Positions 18,409 to 28,600 are shown, numbered from the stretch's first letter. The stretch is DNA of 64,000 nt from Nocardia sp. BMG111209 (GCF_000381925.1 NZ_KB907309.1:186001-250000), one strand, 5' to 3'. Notes: generated from the sequence alone by a model not told the origin. A program made the numbers and translations.

Positions 18409-21400
18409 CTTAGCCATCAGTCATCTCCTCCGGCATCGGTAGTGTCGGGCTTTTTCTTCCGCAGGGCAGCACGGCGGCCGCCCCGAGTTGCAGGCTGCGG
18501 CCGCCAATTTCGTAGATCGTCGTCGGTCAGGTGGTGCTCACCCTGCATGGTGCGGCGATCACCGGACAGAAAAGCGGCAGGCGAGATGCCGAAATCCGGA
18601 TCTTCCTCGTGGTGCCACTGATCCAGCCACGGTTGCAGTTCCAGCAGACCAGCCAGGAATGGAGTGATCTCCTCGGTGGACAAGCTGTGCTCTGCAAGAT
18701 GGACGGCGATGGCCATGGCTTGTTCGCGATGATCCCAGCCTGCCCAGCCGTACAGGTCGGGGGTGGCGACGTTCGTCGATCCGTAGGAGATCAAGCGCTC
18801 CTTCGGGACATCCAGCTTGCCTCGTGCCTGCCAATAAGAGTGGCGCATGAAGTCAGCGGAGGTGTAGTCGAGCAGCTTAGGAATAGAAGCGCGGAACTTG
18901 TTCTTGTCGTGCCCGTCCGGCATGGCGTCCTCTTGGCGCTGCATATCCCAAACATGCTCCCAGTCCTTGCGCTTCTTCAGCCCGGAAGACCTGTAGCGCA
19001 AAGCCGCCAAGAATGGGACGTGCTGATCAGTGATCAGGTCGGCCACTATCTGCGTCAGTTCGGTACGGGGGGCATAGAGGACGGAGACCGAGAGGAAATC
19101 CTCGTCTGACGCCAGGCGATCGGCGAGCCTGGAGAGGGTGACGATCTGGGGCTGGTCGTTGTCGTTGAACCAGAGGTCGCGGGATTCCATACGGTCCAGG
19201 AGCCAGGAGCGAAGGGCTCTCTCCTGTAGGACTTTCCAGCCATCAGTCAACCACCTTCGTTTATATTCGGGGCGCTCGATCATATTGACAGCACGGCTGG
19301 ATTCAATCGCATCAATGCGCCGCCGGACTATTTCACGGTAATATTCTGGCCAATGTCCGGGGATTTCGGTTACAGGGGTAGATCCATGCCGCCGGAACCA
19401 TTCGGTATCCAGTTGGCCGGATTCAACTTTCCGAGCCATTACAATCTCGAATGCTCGCTCACCGAGATTAATGTCAGGCACATCCAGTTCCGGCACAGTA
19501 AGATTGCCACAGAGATCATACAGCGAATAGATGTACCAATCTAATTCCTCCTGCAGTGCAATCATCCGTCGACGGATTGATTCCCACTGCGCACAACTTC
19601 CCGACAAATCGAATGGCGAGCGTTCCGCCACCTTCCGAGCGCTAGCGGATTCGAGTTTATCGGCCAGGCCGTCGAGCAAACCTACATATGGCAATGGAAA
19701 ATTCCCAATGATAGGAAATTCCTCAACATTGGATGAATTGAATTGATACCTTACTGTCCATTTCTCGGATTCCAGCCCGCGACCTATACCATTACTAGGT
19801 TTATCTTGGCACGACATTTTCAGCCAAAAGCACGCGGTCGAGCTATTGAGTAGACCGAGCAGGCCTAGGTGATCTTCTTCGCCTGCCCCTTCCGGCAGTT
19901 TGATGACCGGCGCAGTCTGTTTGAACACTTTTCCACCCCGGTCCAGCACGAAATGATTGTGCGTAGCCACTTCCGCAAACGTGATCGACAACGGAGTTGC
20001 GTATCTATCGGGCACCCAGCGATACCATGCCCACCAAGGTTTGCCTAAATCTTCTTGCGTCTTGCCTCCGACATCAGTTGTCGAGCGAAGTCGGCTCCGC
20101 ACTTTCCAGAGCCTCCTCCCCCATGAGCTTTCTTCGTCGTAGGGGAGTGGCTTGAATTCCGCATCGTATGGCACTACCGCCTGCTCACTGCAGTGCAAGT
20201 GCCAATCTCGAACAACCTCTCCAATGATCAGCCAGCGAGAAATTGGTGCAGTGATACACTGACGATGAAGCGCGTCGGGCGTACTGATAAAGGCATCATC
20301 TTGACCCGGAAAGCTGGCGAACCCGATATCGCGTGCCAGCACAGAGCGTAGCCTACCTGTTCCTCGCGCGCTAATTTGCTGCACCATCTCCAAACCATTA
20401 TCTAGCATGATCCACGGCTGCTTAGCGAAGTATCGGTGGCGTTCAAGATTGTCAACAGAAACCCATTTTCCGGGGCCCGGTGCATCATCAATCCGATCGA
20501 CTATCGCTCGCCATACCAACCCTTTCTCGGGCTCCTTAGGCGCCCTCGGCTCACCCTGCACACCTCGCACAGTACGGATAGTCGAACTGCGGCTTTTACC
20601 GGAACGCCGAGTGCCGATGAGGATTACAGTTGGTGTGCCGTGCCCTGGAATGAACGCACCGGAAGTATCGATTACCTCGGTAAGTTCCACCGTGTGGGCA
20701 AAGAATTCCTCGATCAGCCTTGTTCCGAATTCACGCTTCATGAAGGAATTCGCCGTGATCTGACCGACCCGCCCGAAGCCGCGCCCATCTGGATCGCCAA
20801 GCTTCGCGAGTTCGAAGAACCGCTGTGCGAACGGAACGGACAGTGCATACTTGCCGGAGCATGCCTTGTATAGCTTCCGATACAGCTCGTCGAGGTTCTT
20901 GTCCTTCACCCTTATATACGGCGGATTTCCCACCACCACGTGGTACCTCTCCGGCTCTAGAATCCGCGGGTACTCATGCACATCCTCTGTGGCATAAGAA
21001 AATTCGGCCAGCGGATCCCCTTTCCCCCCGTCAAAAGCGAGCTCCAGCTGCCGCGCTCTGATGAGCGAGTCGCCGATGGCCAGCTTGATCGGCCACTCAT
21101 ATCGGGCAGCCTCGGCGAGGGTGCGGACATCCGCGGCGGCCATGGCGGCCATCAGCATCCTGAAGCGGGCAATCGCGATGGCAAAGGGGTTCATGTCGAC
21201 ACCGTGCACCGAGTTCAGCGCTGCCCGAACACGCTCGTGTCGGTCTCTGGTCGGCTGCTCGTCGGCCCAACAGCGGGCCAATCGGCGAAATGCGCCCAGT
21301 ACGAAATGACCTGAGCCGCAAGCGGGATCGATGAGTTCGATCTGCTCGTAGCCGAATTCTCCGATAGCAGGCTTGAGGGTGCGGTCGAGGATGAACTCCT

Positions 21401-21842
21401 CAACGAACTCCGGAGTCTGCAGCAAAGCGTAGTTCTTCCTAATGTTCTCGGACAGATCCTGATAGAGGTCACCGAGAAAGCGTGTGTCCCAGCCAGTTAC
21501 GTCGTCGTCACCCAACGGATCGGTGAAATCGTGTACAAGGACGCCGTTTTCGTTCCGCCCTCGCCAGAACTCGATGAGCTCGCGAGCCCCATCGTGCGAT
21601 ACCGGAATCTGATACAGTGCATTGTGTGCAGGATCGAATAATAGCTTTCCCGCTTGTCCTGCACCGAGTTCCGCAAACGCCTGTTCGAGCCACCCGCGAT
21701 AGGTGGGATCCGGATCGGATTCCACGTAGGAGTCATACCGCACCTGGGCGAGTTCTCGACGGTCGTCGGTGGGACCGGTCAGATACGGTTCGGCGATCAG
21801 CTGGTTGTCCTCGCAAAATCGCACGAACACCGTGCCTAGCAC

Positions 21843-23372
21843 CAATACCAGTGATTTAAGGTTTTGGTCTGCGAGTAGCGTTCTTGGCCGTTGCGGTGGT
21901 CGAGGTGGTGCGCCAGTGCGGGGCGATGGTGACCGCGTCGAGTGGTTCTGGTTGTCGTGGAACGGGTTTGCGGTGCTCGTCGCGTTTGACCTTGAAGCTG
22001 GACATCTTGCGTTTGACGACGCGGGGGTTGGTGCGCCCGCGGCGGGTGGGTAGCAGGTGGCGGGCGATCTCACGCACGCCTTCGGCCAGCGCGTGTGCGA
22101 GGTGGTCAGGGGGAAAAGCCCGCCTGCGCGGTCACCTGCCGGCGCGCGAGGCGGATGCTGCGGGTGAACGATAACCGGTCGGCGTCGACGCGGGCGTGAT
22201 CGGCGGTGTCGTGCATCAGGGTGCGGATGGCGTAGTGGACCAGCAGGTGACCCCAGATTTCCTGCTCGACACCCTCGGGGGAACGCGACCGCAGCACCTG
22301 CGCCGGGCCGCGCTGATGGGTCTTGAGCTCATCGAGTGTGGTCTCGATCTCCCACCTTTCGTGATACAGGGCCGCCAGCTCCGCCGCCGGCGCGGCGTCG
22401 GGATCGAGGATGGTGGTGATCAGCCGGTACGGGGCTTGCTGGGCCGGGAAACCGGGACCCTCGAGGGTGTATTCGACGACCCGGACGATGGTCGGGTCGG
22501 CGCGTGTGCGGTGATCCTTCGCCTCGACGATCTCCGACAGATACGAACCGTCGCCCAGCTCCTCGATCACCGGAAGGATCAGGTGAGAACGAATGCGCCA
22601 CAACAGATCCGCACCGCCGGCACAGGCAGCCCGCCACAACCCGACACCGGCGAACCCCCGGTCGGCCAGCAGCAGATCGCCCGCACCCAGATGCCCGAAA
22701 AGCTGGCGGGCCAGCACCGATTCAGAGACCGTGAACGGCCCCAACGCGGCAGCGGTGATCGCATGAGTGCCGCACTCGGCCAGCGCCACCATCCGCACCT
22801 GCGGATACGCGCACCGCTGGGTGCGATGGGTCTTCGGGCGCCCGAAATACCCGGCATTCCCGGCACTGTCGGGAACATCGAAGGTCGTCCCGTCCACCGC
22901 GACCACACGCCAGTCCCAATACCAGCCACCAGCGGTCAACTCCGTCGCCATCGGCCGCGCGACCTCGGCGAACAACGCCTTCAACGGCGCCGGCCCCAAC
23001 TTCACCCGCGCCCGCGAGATAGCCGCCGTGGTCGGCACCTGCCACGACCCCGACCAGCGTTTCGCCCACACCAAACCCTGCGTCAGCAACCGCGCGACTT
23101 CTTCGTAACCCTGACCGGAGAACAAGCACATCGCCAGCACGAAATACACCACCACCCGCGGCGGCAGCAACCGGATCCGCTGCCCGGACCGGCCACACTC
23201 GTCCACCACACGATCCACCAACTCCGGCGGAAACGTCCGCGTCAACAACCCGATCGCGATCCGATCCGACAACCGCTCATCCGTCTCCAGCTTGACCTGC
23301 CCAGGCCGCGGCATCCCAACACCTCCCGGACACCGACCCTACCAACCGAAAACACTTAAGTCACTGGTATTG
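21843..23372 (-). mobile_element. IS4-family insertion sequence (1530 bp) in pglX
   Basis: The ends are inverted repeats: left starts CAATACCAGTGATTTAAG and right reads, on the other strand, CAATACCAGTGACTTAAG. A 10-bp target duplication TGCCTAGCAC flanks them (21833-21842 and 23373-23382), as expected of IS4-family elements. The transposase is on the minus strand, the same direction as pglX. Removal of the element and one target copy restores the pglX frame exactly. Confidence 0.92.
22106..23314 (-). CDS. IS4-family transposase, probably frameshifted near its 3' end
   Basis: 402 aa as read. DDE transposase with VDGTTFDVPD, LLADRGF and the IS4 signature Y-x2-R-x3-E-x6-K (YHERWEIE...K). The frame ends AGFSP-stop at a run reading TTTTCCCCC on the coding strand (22109-22117). 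Dropping one T continues as GFPPDHLAHALAEG... through RTNPRVVKRKMSSF to a stop at 21856, the usual C-terminus of this family. So either a one-base insertion has truncated the enzyme, or this run is a programmed slip site. Confidence 0.85.
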   Translation of the reverse strand: MPRPGQVKLETDERLSDRIAIGLLTRTFPPELVDRVVDECGRSGQRIRLLPPRVVVYFVLAMCLFSGQGYEEVARLLTQGLVWAKRWSGSWQVPTTAAISRARVKLGPAPLKALFAEVARPMATELTAGGWYWDWRVVAVDGTTFDVPDSAGNAGYFGRPKTHRTQRCAYPQVRMVALAECGTHAITAAALGPFTVSESVLARQLFGHLGAGDLLLADRGFAGVGLWRAACAGGADLLWRIRSHLILPVIEELGDGSYLSEIVEAKDHRTRADPTIVRVVEYTLEGPGFPAQQAPYRLITTILDPDAAPAAELAALYHERWEIETTLDELKTHQRGPAQVLRSRSPEGVEQEIWGHLLVHYAIRTLMHDTADHARVDADRLSFTRSIRLARRQVTAQAGFSP

Positions 23373-23628
23373 TGCCTAGCACCCATGCCACCGCGACCTG
23401 GGTGATGCGCTCGTCCAGCCAAGCGCTCACGGTGGCGGCGGTGCGCCTGAGTCCGCGCGCCTGGGTCCACTCCTGGCCCAGCCGCGCCCGCACCTCCGGC
23501 AGTCTTTGCAGTTGCTGGTTTAGATCTATCTCGATCGCATCGACCCGCTTCTTCAGGTCCGAAAGCAGTGCGGCGCTGTGGATCATACGTAACTGGCCAC
23601 GCGGTGCGGGGAACAAACCATGGCACTC

Positions 23629-23646
23629 GGCCAGTCGGTACTGGCC
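23629..23646. promoter_or_regulatory. Perfect 7-bp hairpin/operator upstream of pglX
   Basis: GGCCAGT-CGGT-ACTGGCC lies 43 bp upstream of the pglX ATG in the 239-bp pglW-pglX gap, the largest gap in the BREX operon. It could be an operator or an RNA hairpin tuning pglX expression. The rest of the gap shows nothing else I can assign. Confidence 0.35.
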
Positions 23647-23825
23647 ATCACCCGATACTCGGCCTGTACCACATTCGATCGGGCCGCAAACCGGACCACT
23701 CGGTCGGCTGATGGCCAAAGCAATGGACACGGATCAGTCTGCACCACAACAGAATCCACTATCAGCGCCGCAAAATCATCCTGAGGAGCCGACCGGCAGT
23801 TACACCCCAACCTGACCAGTGACGA

Positions 23826-26800
23826 TCATGCGGTGACTCCCGTATCGGTCGAGGGGGCGGCGCGGTGGACGTTGCGAATCCAGGACTCCGGCAAGGAGAT
23901 CCATTCGTTGAGCGCGGACTGGTACGGCACCGCCGCCGCGCTCAGATGCGGCTGGCGCAGCGGGTCCGCCTGCGGGCACAACAGCCACAGACCGCCGCGG
24001 CCACGGCGAGCCTGCTCGGCCAGGCGGCCCAGTACCCCCATGGCGTCGTAACGAGCGAACACCAGGGTTTCGGTGAGCAGCAGCGGGCCGTCGCCGCCGA
24101 TGTTGTCGGCGATCTCCGGCTCGATGCGTCCCCAGGCCGTGCGCACGTATTCCGAGAACTTCAGCGCGGAACGGGAACCCGGCTCGGCGACGTCCGCGCG
24201 CAGGATGGTGTCCCACGTGGGCTTGCTCCCGGGCGGAACCAGATCGTGCAGGACCGACAGGAACAGTGCTGTCGCCGACAGCGGCCTCGCCGAAAAACGC
24301 TCACGCAGTTCGACAACGGGGCGAATGCCGGCCGAGGCCGGGGATGTCAGCACCCGGAATCCGTCGCGCGGTGCGGCGCCGAGCAGCAGTTCTTCCGCAC
24401 GCGCCGCCCGGGCCAGATCGGGGTCGTCGGAGTATGTGCTCGCCGCGCGCAAGGTGACAGCCGTGGACCAGCGCCGGGCGTGCACGGTGAAGCTGGACTG
24501 CCGATCGGAGTGCTCCGGGATGTAGCGCTGCACGCGGGTCTGCGGATGCGTCGCCACCACCAGCGCGAAACCGGCCTCGTGCAACGCTTTCGTCAGCTCC
24601 GGCGTGGGTTGGTCCCGGTCACTGCCTGCGATGGTCAGCTCCGGGAACCGCGCCAGGATCCGGTCGAACACCTGCTCTGCGCGCAAACCCGGTTGCTGGG
24701 CGAGCGGCACGCCCGCGGCCGGGGTGAGCAGGCCGGCCTGGGTCAGCCGGATCGCCCGCACCAGCGGCAGATCCCGCGGATAGATCTCGAGTCGCGGCGT
24801 CACGGCCGCATTCCGGGACGCGCCGACGGCAACCTGCACCAGCCGGCGGTCATCCCAGGTGAGGTTGCCCAGTGGCCGGTCGATGGCGCCGAGCCGGTCC
24901 AGCACGGTCGCCGCCGTCGGCAAAGTTTCCTGCGCGGCCAGGGCATCGGCCGTCTTGCCCAGGCGCAGTGCATAACTCGTCAATGCCGTGGCGGCCGGGG
25001 TACCGGGATCGGCGTCCTCGCGGGCTTCGAGTGCCAGTAGCACTACCGGATTGGCGCCAGTATCGCGCTTCTGGGCGACATACAGTTCCGCCTCGTCCGG
25101 GGCGAGCTGTTCCACTTCCACCACGACCCGCACCGCCGCCAAACCCAGGGCGCGGCGGTCGGCGCGGTCGTCCAGGCGGGTGCCGCGCCGGGCGACCAGC
25201 GCGTCGGCCAGTTCGGTCGCCGCCGCGATGCGGCCCATACCGGCCAGCAGCTCCAGCACCTGCGCGCGCAGCTCCTGTACCGCCGGATCCTTCTTCCATT
25301 GCTGCCGTTGGGCTTTCAGCAACTGGGCGACGCGACCGCCGGTCAGGCCGAGAGTGTCCGCAACGGCCGCCTGGGTCGGCCAGGCATCCAGCTCCGGAAG
25401 ATCTCCCGCGCCGGGAATCCGCAGCAGTCGCGCGACCACGTCCACCTTGCTGGCGTTGGTGCTGTTGTTGTTGCGTTCCGGCACGAAGCGGGCGGCCAGG
25501 GTGTCCAGGCTCAGCGTGCGCAGCAGGCCCGCGCCCAGATCGGTTTGGGCAGCGGTGATTTCCTCCCGCGCCTCTTTTCGGGACGCCGGGGTGAGGGGAG
25601 CGGGTTCGGCGTTGCCGAGGCGGCGACCCCACTCCCGCAGCCGATCCTGGATCTCGCGGCGGGCGCGCGCCCCCAGGCCCGGAGCGTTGATCAACTTGTT
25701 GCGGCCGTAGTCCAGGAATTCACCGACGGTATTGACCTCGAGCCCGTACAGGAACTGCTCGGTGGCCGCCGTCAGCCCGGCCTGCGACAGGTGGGTATCG
25801 CGGGTCGCCTGGTCGGCGATCAGCCGCCGCTGATCCTCCGGCGACACCACATCCACGTCGGCCGGTGGCGCCGGATGCGCACTCAGCGGACGCGACGGCA
25901 CCGACCGGGTCATGTCCAGGAAGACCTTGCGCCACGCATCGCGCATCGGCTTCAGATCCGAGAATCGTTGCGCCACATCGCGATGCAGGGCCTTGCGGAA
26001 GAACGCCACCAGGCCGTCGCGCACCGACGGGTCGAATGCGTCGGCGGCGACCTCCGGATACGGGAATTCCGCGGCGGACAGCTGACGGGGCAGCACGCTG
26101 CCGTCGCCCCATCGCGGCAGCTCCCCCGACGCCATCTCGTGCAGCGTCACCGCGAGGGCGTAGCGCTCGGCGTGCGCGTCGTACACCGAGCGGATCAGGG
26201 TACCGATGAACGGATCCAGATAGCCGTCGGTGCCGGCCTCGGTGTGCTTCACCGGGTAGCCCGCGAGCGAGAAATCGATGAGCACCAGCTCGCGAGTTCG
26301 GTTGGGGCGCACTCGAATCGCGATGTTGTCCGGTTTCAGGTCGCGGTGCCAGACGCCCTCGCCCTCGAGGAAATCGACGGCGGCGAACAGATAGTCGCTG
26401 TAGGTCTCGAGCCGGCCCACCTGCAATCGGCCGTTGTCGCGCAGTTCGCGCGCGACGGTCTCCTCGGTGCGGTGTCCCGGCCCCGATTCCAATCCCTGTT
26501 CGTCGCCGACATATTCGAGCACCAGAGCGCTGCGGCCGCCCAGCGTCAGCACATCGGGCTCGACCAGGTTGATCACGCCGGAGTGATGCCGCAGCGTGCG
26601 CAGCACGGCAGCCTCGCGGGTGAGCACCTCACCGCGGTCGTCCGACAGCGCTACCTTCAGCACCACATATGCCTTGGCGCCGCGCTTCTCCTCCGCTTGC
26701 AGATCGCGTACCAGCAGCGCACGGCTCGTCGAACCAGTGCCGAGACGGCGGCGCACCAACCAGCGGCCGTCCAGCACATCCTCCGGAACCGCTTCCAGCG

Positions 26801-28295
26801 GATCCTTTTCCGGTTCGGCGGGAGGCTCCTCGGGCGCGGTGAGTTTCTCCTCGACATTTTCGAGCAGCTCGAGGAATTCGCCCATGGAGGTAGGCCGTTG
26901 AGACGGTTGATAATCGGTGGCCAGCGCCACCAGCAGATCCAGTTCCAAGGGCACATTGTCGACCAATGCACCGGGCCGCAGCTCCGCACCGGATTCCAAG
27001 CGCGCCAGTAACTCCGCCGCGCTGGTGGCCGGTGCCTTACCCGTCACCACCAGGTAGGTGAGCAATCCCAGCCCGTAGACATCCAGCGCGATCGGGTCCG
27101 GGGCGAGCGCGCCCAGTTCGGGGGCGAGATAGGGATTCGAGGCGGTGGGCAGATGCTGCGCCGACAGGGTGGTCGGGGCATGGCGGGTCATGGTGTGCGC
27201 CGAGCCGGGCGACTGCTGGGTCGCCACATGCCAATCGGAGATCTGCAACAGTGGCTTGCTCCACCGCTCCGCCTCACTGTCACCGCGGCGGGGCACCACG
27301 TGAATCGAGCGAGCAGACAGCGCCCGGTGATACAGCCGCATCGAATGCGCCGACTTCAAGGTCTCCGTCAGCTGCCGGACCAGTTCGACCCGGTCGCCGA
27401 GGTCCAGCAGGTCACCGTGCTGGGTGAGGTAGTCGTCCAGGTGCAGGGTGTCGGGGTGGTAGCGGAAGATCAGGGCGGGACCCGCCGAATGGCCGGACGG
27501 GTCGAACTGGTCCAGCTGCACGGCACCGGGATGCCGGAACCTGCGCAGTACCACGGCTTCTCGCCGGGCCGCCGCGTCCACCGATTTGCGGATCTCCTCG
27601 TCCGCGCCGCGTTCGCGCAGATAGATCCGGATGCGTACCGGTTCGCGCAGCTCGGTGTGGGAGGCGAGATAGTCCTGCCAGGTCGGTCCGGCGTCGAAGG
27701 GTTTGCGCTCCAAGCGGTACGGGCCGACGGTGAAGTCGGCATCGCTGCGCCGGATGCCGATCTGTTCCAGTGCCTTCTTGACGGCTTTGGCGCGCTGGAC
27801 ACTGATGGTGTGCCCGACGTCCCGGACCGGTGCGTCGAGCCGGGCGAGCAGTTCCTTGATCGTGTGCGTGCTCGCCCGGTCGCCTGTCGAGACGTCGAAG
27901 CGCAGTCCGGGATTGGTCAGGCAGACCGCCGAGCCGACGAACACCCGGGCACCGTTGTCGGCGAGCAGCCCCGCCAGCTCCTTGCTCTTCTGGTTCGCCA
28001 GATGCAGCGGATTCTTGTGATACCTGCGGTTGCCGCGGACCGGGGTCTGCACCCAGTCGCCGCCCTCGGCGGTCAGGCGGCCGCTCCAGTCCTTGAGCTC
28101 GATCAGATACACCCCGTTCGGGGCGATCACCAGCAGGTCCACCTCACGGATATGGCCGGTGTTGGCGGTGAAGGTGAAGTTGGACCACGCGTACCACGGA
28201 TCGACGTTCGGCAGTTGCGCCCGGATCGCTTCCAGCCCCCGGCGCTCGTGCTCGAAGTTCGACTCGGTGACCGTTGTCCACCGACCCTCGTCCAT
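23826..28295 (-). CDS. pglW: BREX type 2 Ser/Thr kinase PglW
   Basis: 1489 aa from ATG 28295 (MDEGRWTTVTESNF), with AGGA about 10 bp upstream. The frame is open to 28655 but has no family likeness there. Order: a NERD nuclease-related domain (about 15-130; REVDLLVIAPNGVYLIELKDW); a first kinase-like module with a weak catalytic loop (YHRALSARSIHV, about 320), probably a pseudokinase; a second module with glycine loop LGTGSTSRA, VVLKV, HRDLKPDN (about 650) and LIDFS (DFS instead of DFG); then helical and HTH-like C-terminal parts (TLGLTGGRVAQLLK). PglW is the first gene of Pgl/BREX-2 operons and is a protein kinase in Streptomyces. Intact. Confidence 0.88.
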   Translation of the reverse strand: MDEGRWTTVTESNFEHERRGLEAIRAQLPNVDPWYAWSNFTFTANTGHIREVDLLVIAPNGVYLIELKDWSGRLTAEGGDWVQTPVRGNRRYHKNPLHLANQKSKELAGLLADNGARVFVGSAVCLTNPGLRFDVSTGDRASTHTIKELLARLDAPVRDVGHTISVQRAKAVKKALEQIGIRRSDADFTVGPYRLERKPFDAGPTWQDYLASHTELREPVRIRIYLRERGADEEIRKSVDAAARREAVVLRRFRHPGAVQLDQFDPSGHSAGPALIFRYHPDTLHLDDYLTQHGDLLDLGDRVELVRQLTETLKSAHSMRLYHRALSARSIHVVPRRGDSEAERWSKPLLQISDWHVATQQSPGSAHTMTRHAPTTLSAQHLPTASNPYLAPELGALAPDPIALDVYGLGLLTYLVVTGKAPATSAAELLARLESGAELRPGALVDNVPLELDLLVALATDYQPSQRPTSMGEFLELLENVEEKLTAPEEPPAEPEKDPLEAVPEDVLDGRWLVRRRLGTGSTSRALLVRDLQAEEKRGAKAYVVLKVALSDDRGEVLTREAAVLRTLRHHSGVINLVEPDVLTLGGRSALVLEYVGDEQGLESGPGHRTEETVARELRDNGRLQVGRLETYSDYLFAAVDFLEGEGVWHRDLKPDNIAIRVRPNRTRELVLIDFSLAGYPVKHTEAGTDGYLDPFIGTLIRSVYDAHAERYALAVTLHEMASGELPRWGDGSVLPRQLSAAEFPYPEVAADAFDPSVRDGLVAFFRKALHRDVAQRFSDLKPMRDAWRKVFLDMTRSVPSRPLSAHPAPPADVDVVSPEDQRRLIADQATRDTHLSQAGLTAATEQFLYGLEVNTVGEFLDYGRNKLINAPGLGARARREIQDRLREWGRRLGNAEPAPLTPASRKEAREEITAAQTDLGAGLLRTLSLDTLAARFVPERNNNSTNASKVDVVARLLRIPGAGDLPELDAWPTQAAVADTLGLTGGRVAQLLKAQRQQWKKDPAVQELRAQVLELLAGMGRIAAATELADALVARRGTRLDDRADRRALGLAAVRVVVEVEQLAPDEAELYVAQKRDTGANPVVLLALEAREDADPGTPAATALTSYALRLGKTADALAAQETLPTAATVLDRLGAIDRPLGNLTWDDRRLVQVAVGASRNAAVTPRLEIYPRDLPLVRAIRLTQAGLLTPAAGVPLAQQPGLRAEQVFDRILARFPELTIAGSDRDQPTPELTKALHEAGFALVVATHPQTRVQRYIPEHSDRQSSFTVHARRWSTAVTLRAASTYSDDPDLARAARAEELLLGAAPRDGFRVLTSPASAGIRPVVELRERFSARPLSATALFLSVLHDLVPPGSKPTWDTILRADVAEPGSRSALKFSEYVRTAWGRIEPEIADNIGGDGPLLLTETLVFARYDAMGVLGRLAEQARRGRGGLWLLCPQADPLRQPHLSAAAVPYQSALNEWISLPESWIRNVHRAAPSTDTGVTA

Positions 28296-28490
28296 ACGCG
28301 CGCAGTCCTGTTCTCGTTGTTCGCTGTGTTCGACTTGCCCTGCCCCACAGTCCGCCCCGGATGCCGCCGTAGCTGTCGCGGTGCCCAGCAAATCGGGCGA
28401 TTCGCCGATTCCGATCGACCTCCTGGAAAACATTAGCTCGTCGAACCCGGGCCATGGGCCGTCTGCCATCCCTTTCGCCGGACGAGCCAC

Positions 28491-28520
28491 ATAGCACTGT
28501 CGCTGCGAGCACACGGCCAA
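28491..28520 (-). promoter_or_regulatory. pglW: Candidate pglW promoter
   Basis: On the minus strand TTGGCC (28520-28515) and TGCTAT (28496-28491) are spaced by 18 bp, a fair sigma-70-like pair about 200 bp upstream of the pglW ATG. High-GC promoters are hard to call by eye, so this is tentative. Confidence 0.22.
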
Positions 28521-28600
28521 CGGTGCCTGATCACGTGCAGAGTCGTTGTCGTGGTTCGGCAGGCCACCTCCACCCTGCCCGGGGGAATGATCGGATGTGA

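Larger units (their letters stand above)
12837..18417 (-). pseudogene. pglY: pglY (BREX type 2 P-loop ATPase), interrupted by IS1380 at codons 2-3
   Basis: The intact gene is complement(join(12837..16744,18414..18417)), 1303 aa. The ATG at 18417-18415 overlaps the pglX stop (TGATG), so PglY was made by coupling. The first residues MAKPPLLRDLIEI are split: ATGG lies right of the insertion sequence, while CTAAG is the duplicated target. The body has Walker A GSFGAGKSHF (about residue 74) and Walker B LFLDEL (about 283), typical of the PglY/BrxC (DUF6079) family. The body frame stays open into the antisense of the element up to 17015, but the native start and coupling are lost. PglY may be absent or start from a weak codon inside the element. 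No other damage is visible. Confidence 0.88.
18417..23586 (-). pseudogene. pglX: pglX (BREX type 2 adenine methyltransferase), interrupted by IS4 at codon 69
   Basis: The intact gene is complement(join(18417..21842,23383..23586)), 1209 aa. The N-terminal 68 codons (MIHSAALLSDLKKRV... to VAW) lie right of the insertion sequence; the rest resumes VLGTVFVRFCEDN at 21842. SAM motif I is DPACGSGHF (about residue 238) and catalytic motif IV NPPY (about 370). PglX modifies host DNA at an adenine, the mark by which BREX tells self from phage. Bases of about 19,240-20,930 (from just after NPPY to about residue 935) are clearly poorer in G+C than both ends, which fits exchange of the specificity part. 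The truncated frame stays open into the element (to 22073), so a shortened protein cannot be ruled out. The stop overlaps the pglY start. Confidence 0.88.

Noticed and set aside
18417..23586. Phase-variable G-tract in pglX as in Streptomyces
   Set aside because: I found no long homopolymer run in the gene; the interruption here is by an insertion sequence, not slippage.
6368..28295. DISARM or type 1 BREX
   Set aside because: Presence of PglW, PglY-type ATPase, BrxD and BrxHI, and absence of BrxA, BrxB and BrxL, place it in BREX type 2.
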